A stretch of 64,000 nt of DNA, taken from NCBI GenBank assembly GCA_012932295.1, contig JAAONU010000020.1, positions 62,001 through 126,000 on the forward strand. Reading direction: 5' to 3'. The stretch comes from Cyclina sinensis (lineage: Eukaryota; Mollusca; Bivalvia; Venerida; Veneridae). The translations under genes and the position numbers were made by a program. The notes beneath the pieces are model-generated. The model searched no databases and was not told the origin of the DNA. It worked only from the letters and a program-made list of their open reading frames with translations. Shown one piece after another: positions 59,351 to 64,000 of this stretch (positions within the stretch are counted from its first letter, which is position 1; each line of letters opens with the position of its first letter).

Positions 59351-62300
59351 ATATTCAAACATCATAAATCAGAACTTTAAGAGAGACATGGTAAAAATGA
59401 AAGACTGTATATTTGAAATGTTAAGACAGCAGAGTGAAAACACGACATACTGACGTCACTTTTACGCTCACGAATAAATCTAACATCTGTAGGGTCAATG
59501 AGTAAGTCGGCACAGACAATTTCTATATGAGTTCTGACCTATACGCGTGTGTGTGTGATTTGTTTTTCTTTAAAAAAATACTTTTCATTCTACTCTAAGT
59601 TTTCTTTCACCTATGCAATCAAGAAAAGAAACAACTCTTACCATCGAAAACGAACAGTTTATCAATGTGAAACCCCCTCCCCCAACGAGTTTTTCTTTTT
59701 TTTAATATTTTCAAAACGAAAGTACATGAAGAAATATAGCTCGGGTTCGTTTTAATCATGACGTGATTCAGACAAGTGCTCTCGATCAAGCCTCATTGTA
59801 AACAAGTTTGGTTGTCTCAACAAGCCCTTCATCATTAACTTTCAAACAGGTCCAGACTTACGATCCTAAGATTTCTTTATAAGAGGAAATTAGCATTTTT
59901 TAAAATAAGAGGATTGCTGGAAATCACAGTTGGCTTGATACTATATTGATAGGTGCGTGCCCTGACAATGCAGTTGAGGAGAAGTTTGTCAGAATTTCAA
60001 AATTAGATTTCAAATTTTAGTCCCCTTCACCATTCCCCTGCCCCACTCCCACCCCCGCGAATGCGGTCTCTGCAATCAGTTTTAATATAGAAGAAGCTAA
60101 GGAGTAATGCAATTTTATTGAAAGTGTTGAATGAACATGGAAAAATACAGAGCTTTATTTGTTTTGATCCCGGGGTAAATTTGGATAGATATAAAGAAAG
60201 CGCAGTTCAAGCAAAAAATGTTTGCGAAAAGGGACTTCAAATCGACATTTAGAAAACCAACGGGTTCATTTCAAATCAAATAGAACCAAGTTCTATATAT
60301 TATATTAATACTTATTGTCTCTTTAGTATAGCCCATTGATATGATTTTGTATTTTGTTAAAAAAAGACTTTCCAATTAAAACACATTCATAACACATAGA
60401 TGTAAATTGGACAAAATGAATTAGGCCGTACTTTTATGGTGTTGGTAGTGTTTTTCTATGGGTCATAACTTTCTTTATAATACACATATTTATAAAAGCT
60501 TTGTATCAATGAAAAGGTAATTAATTTTACAATTTATTCATTAACAAATATATCATTTATATATTAAAAAATACGAACTATGAAGACTTCACTTACAGTA
60601 TTTTTTTAGATAGTTTTCACAGTCTTCTGATCTTACGAAAAATTAAATGTCACTATAATGGTTTTACATATTTAAATCGTATTTTACTATAAAAAATATG
60701 AAAATTATTAGTAATTCAGAACCACTTAAATTTTGAAATTCCATACAACAGCAAACAAATGTTATAAAAGTTAAAACATCCCTGTCTTGTACACAACCAG
60801 TGTTTATGATATTGTTTTTGACAATCAGACATCGTATCTTTTTGCCGTGTGACGTCACAGCGATCTCTCCTAAATAAACATCTAAGTTATGAACTATATT
60901 ATTGTTAACCAAAAAAATCCTAATAAGCTGCGTACGCTTTATTGTTATACAAAATATTATGATATGTAACACGAACATGTCCTTATCATCTGTCGTTCAC
61001 CGCTGTAAATATATCGATTGCTCTCAGAAAACTAGCAAACACGAACACTTTTAAACCTAAACCTTTTTGTTGGCATTTGGAAACAAAAAAAAAAAACAGT
61101 TTTAATTTAACATGAAGTTGATCTACTCAGTTATCATACTTTAGTTAAAATCTGTTACTATGTGTGCCAAAATCGTTTGGTCATAACAGAGAATTCATAT
61201 TATGTATTTGAAAGAAATGTTTTAATCGACGTTGTCATTTCTCAGATAGTAACTTTAAACCTGTATAAAGTTCGTGTTTAAAAACATCTTATTATTAAGA
61301 AGAAGAGAGATAGATAAAATAACTTAAAGTAAATTACGTATAAAAACTTCATATTTCCCGCAAAAGAAAAGAACTTCATATAAAATAGGATGTACGCGCT
61401 TTAAGACACATTCTTTTCTGCAACCAGAGGACAACTCTAAATATGTATAGTTTTACCTTCATTTTGAAACATACCCCAGTTGTAGTACGCAAACATTTGT
61501 TTTATATCAACGTAATTAAGGATTTTAGAATGATCGTAATATCTGAAGGATTTATTAATCTGTATGTTTTATTTTACATATAAATTTACTTGATAAAGAT
61601 ACGACATAGCGTAAGCTTTCGTATAGTAACATAACAGGGATTGATGTGGATGGAATAACAATACTTTGTGAGATACAAATGCGATAACTACAAAAATAGA
61701 ACTAAAACTGCTCTTATATTTCTGATTTCTAAAACTTATAGATATAGCTGGTTTTTGTATTTTATAGATTTAGATTCATATAAAACTGCTGCCTTAAAAT
61801 GTCATACTTCAATTAAAAATGAATCAAAAACAAACCAATTTGAAACATATCTACAGACATTGGGCCATTGCTTTCAGTTCCATAAAGTTTGCGGTTTGGT
61901 TGTCTTGTCACGTGCGAGACGTGGTCAAGAAAAATAAAGACGAATAAACAGGAGTATGTTCCGTCTTTTCGAAATCCCGTTTGTGATAAGCAAACTTGGG
62001 AAACATCTAATAATCTAGCGAATACCAAATTACGTATCAGAATACCTTATTTATTACTCAAACTAACGTTTATAAAAATAATAACATCGCCTGCTGGCAC
62101 TTTAGGCATTTTCTGAAGCCGAGGAAATTGTTCAAATTGTTGACGTTCTAAGCATTTATTTAAAAGAGATTTCATTTTTAAAAATCAAATTTACTGACGT
62201 TATATTAAAATGTTTTTAGGGTTGTAAAGTATACTTCTACGTCAAAAACGTCATAGGTTGCATTGTTAGTCTGTTGTTGTTGTTGTGATTCTATATCACT

Positions 62301-62477
62301 CACAGTAGAAATGCCGGACTACTTTTTCAATTACCTCCCTTGGCAGTTTGACAGTTACAATGAATTGTCTCCCTTATCTGTCAAAAACATAAACAACTGT
62401 AACAACAACATATCCGTCTTCTTTAATAAATTTTTGTATGAAAAATATACAATTTGACAAAAAAAATAAAATTAAAC
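59351..62477. other. Gene-poor AT-rich region
   Basis: Open frames at 60664-60978 (minus) and 61668-61937 (plus) were examined. The first has an acceptor-like site near 60875 but no partner exon, and the second has no motif. A pyrimidine-rich patch lies at 60020-60060. No gene supported. Confidence 0.4.
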
Positions 62478-62543
62478 ATGTATTTATTCACTGGAATCAG
62501 AAATATGTTTAAGCATATTTCTGATGCCAGTGAATAAATACAT
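62478..62543. repeat. 30 bp hairpin abutting the LINE fragment
   Basis: 62478-62507 and 62514-62543 are inverted copies with one mismatch (ACTGGAATCAG versus ACTGGCATCAG), separated by TTTAAG. The right arm ends one base before the ATG of the next open frame. Confidence 0.95.
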
Positions 62544-63773
62544 ATGATTGATGTTGATAAACAGTTCTCTCACGAACTATCAATGTTAAAATACTGGGCT
62601 AGAAGCTTTAGACTGGGACCCTCACTTCCGGTCAACAATCAAATTACAGAACATCCTACGTTCAAGTTCCTGGCGCCACGCTTAAAAACTTTTAAGCTAC
62701 CGTACACGCAGGAAATACGAAAACTTGTCAAAGAATATAAATTAGATACTACGCAAGTTCAACCGCCAAAGTACGTAAACAAATCAAAATTCGAAAAACC
62801 GGAAGTTGATTTACATCTTGTAGGTAAAAATAACAAAAATGACGAAGAGAAACAAAATCTAGTCATTGCCCTATCATTCATTAACAATAATTACGGTGAC
62901 TTGACGCATATCTACACAGACGGAAGCAAAGACACAGATAAACAATTAGCCGAAGCAGGAATGATCGTATACACCACGAACGGACAAATAAAACAAAGAC
63001 ACAAATACAAATTAGACGCACGATTATTAATATTCACGTGCGAGCTAATAGCCATACACGCGGCACTACTATTTATCAAAAGAAATAAGATTAAAAATGC
63101 AGCGCTATTCACGGATAGTTTAAGTTCATTACAAGCTCTCACTTCCGGCCAAACTAAAACGAGGCCAGACAAAGTAGACAGCATACTCTCTCTAATAGGA
63201 ACCCTTAAACGAGAAAATTACAAAATAGTCTTAGTTTGGATCCCTAGCCACATTGGCATCGAGGGGAATGAGATGGCCGATAAGTTAGCCAAAACCGGAA
63301 GTGAAACAGGAGAAATAACTAAAACTCTTCCGAGTGTCTCCGAAATATACAGCTACATTAAAAAACAGGTCAAAGAAAAATTTACCCATCGATGGAACTT
63401 ATACAGAGATAAACATAATATCACTACAAACAAAAATATTCCCGCTAAACTGCATATCTATAGCTATAATTCACTCTGTGATAAAGTATATACGCGTATG
63501 AAAATGAACTGCACGGCACTAAAAGTCCACAGGTTCAATATACAAGATAAACGTTGTACCAACTGCAACTCAGGTGATATAGAAACCTTGGACCATATAA
63601 TCTTTAGGTGTCCGTCTTTTATAGAACAGCGTCGTTGCTTAGAAACCGACATTCTCAAAACACAAGTATCTAATATAGATCTAGAGTTACTGCTGAATCC
63701 ACCGTCGGATATTGCCGAGAGATTGGCGATATTTAAATATATCCGCAGCATTAAATACATGGGAAAAATATAA
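62544..63773 (+). pseudogene. Non-LTR retrotransposon, RNase H end of ORF2
   Basis: An uninterrupted 409-residue frame. RNase H occupies about residues 118-250: D126 (YTDGSK), E167 (CELIAI), D191 (FTDSLSS), H236 and D246 (IPSHIGIEGN, EMADKLAK), so all catalytic acids are present. A C-terminal zinc knuckle C338/C341/H351/C356 (CTNCNSGD then HIIFRC) follows, as in I/Jockey-type LINE ORF2 proteins. The N-terminal 100 residues match the linker after a reverse transcriptase (ELSMLKYWAR), but the endonuclease and reverse transcriptase are absent. The intact frame suggests a recent 5'-truncated insertion. An alternative is a domesticated RNase H gene, which cannot be excluded from sequence alone. 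Confidence 0.85.
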
Positions 63774-64000
63774 AACCTTGGAAAACTAAGGATAGAAGTC
63801 TGATCAACTATTGTTAGTTGCAGACGAACTATCACGCGTCAAAGTCTGTTCAACTCTTGGTAGTTGTAACTATTCTGTATATTCATAAGCTCCCACTTAT
63901 AAAATTATGCTGTGTATAGAGCCAAGGACAACAGTCTGAACAACTATTGTTAGTTGCAGACTATAACGCTAACTTAAACTATTTCACAGTCTGACCAACT
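63774..64000 (+). other. LINE 3' tail with repeated stem-loops
   Basis: Three copies of a hairpin based on GTCTGAACAACTATTGTTAG-TTGCAGAC lie at 63798-63825, about 63844-63870 (imperfect) and 63934-63961. A fourth begins at 63989 and is cut by the window end. Each has the form GTCTG-N-(A/T)CAACTA...TAGTTG-CAGAC. They lie in the 3' UTR of the retrotransposon fragment, where such structures can serve as recognition signals for the reverse transcriptase. Confidence 0.75.

Noticed and set aside
59549..59755. Minus-strand GFHIDKLFVFDG before a GTAAGA donor near 59640.
   Set aside because: No acceptor or start codon in a sensible place upstream; a G/C-poor run precedes it.
60664..60978. 104-codon minus-strand frame with an internal acceptor-like site and a GEIAVTSHGKKIRCLIV stretch.
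   Set aside because: No donor or partner exon, low-complexity hydrophobic ends, and the GACGTCAC palindrome makes chance open reading likely.

Overview
This is animal nuclear DNA, almost certainly from a bivalve mollusc and plausibly a heterodont clam; I cannot name the species. The window is AT-rich and has long gene-free stretches. Genes are split into short exons with GT-AG introns. It holds a B-box/coiled-coil (TRIM-like) exon of the type expanded in bivalves. It is also full of dispersed repeats I know from clam and mussel genomes: ~155 bp internal tandem units, an AACAAGAGG(G/A)CCATGATGG(C/T)CC terminus, GGACGGACGGAGGGCATTCC tails and AGCTCACC..GGTGAGCT hairpins. There are no bacterial operons, CRISPR arrays or rRNA genes.

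Layout. 1-2.7 kb is two tandem arrays: a 156 bp unit, then a decayed ~41 bp satellite with higher-order repeats. 3-17 kb holds a possible secreted-protein first exon, a tRNA-type SINE, a dead LINE reverse transcriptase, a CTGCTA-rich repeat, a foldback element, minus-strand TRIM-like gene A (exons at 13.7 kb, 11.1 kb and probably a 9-nt microexon at 5.56 kb), and a small minus-strand gene D that starts at 16.95 kb. 17-25.8 kb is nearly empty. 25.8-29.4 kb is a broken TRIM-like copy (gene C) cut by a 2.5 kb block of clam repeats. 31.8-34.15 kb is a dead hAT transposon with a BED-finger exon. 37.7-55.6 kb contains short minus-strand exons I group as gene B (last exon with a MIB/HERC2-like fragment at 38.9 kb) plus a two-exon plus-strand gene E at 48.5-49.3 kb, set among repeat elements and a Tc1/mariner fragment. 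56-59.4 kb is repeat arrays. 62.5-64 kb is the RNase H end of a non-LTR retrotransposon with hairpins in its 3' tail.

Main interpretation. Most real coding sequence is in exons of 9-284 nt that simple ORF scanning misses. Three isolated 9-nt microexon candidates (5558, 41425, 55596; all minus) share the same upstream intron context. Two of them fall in phase inside exon chains. Together with the broken TRIM copy and a duplicated flanking block (25.9-26.3 kb against 37.7-39.1 kb), they suggest an expanding local family that pairs B-box/coiled-coil with a MIB/HERC2-like C-terminus. That joint architecture is inferred from exon phase and order, not shown by transcripts.
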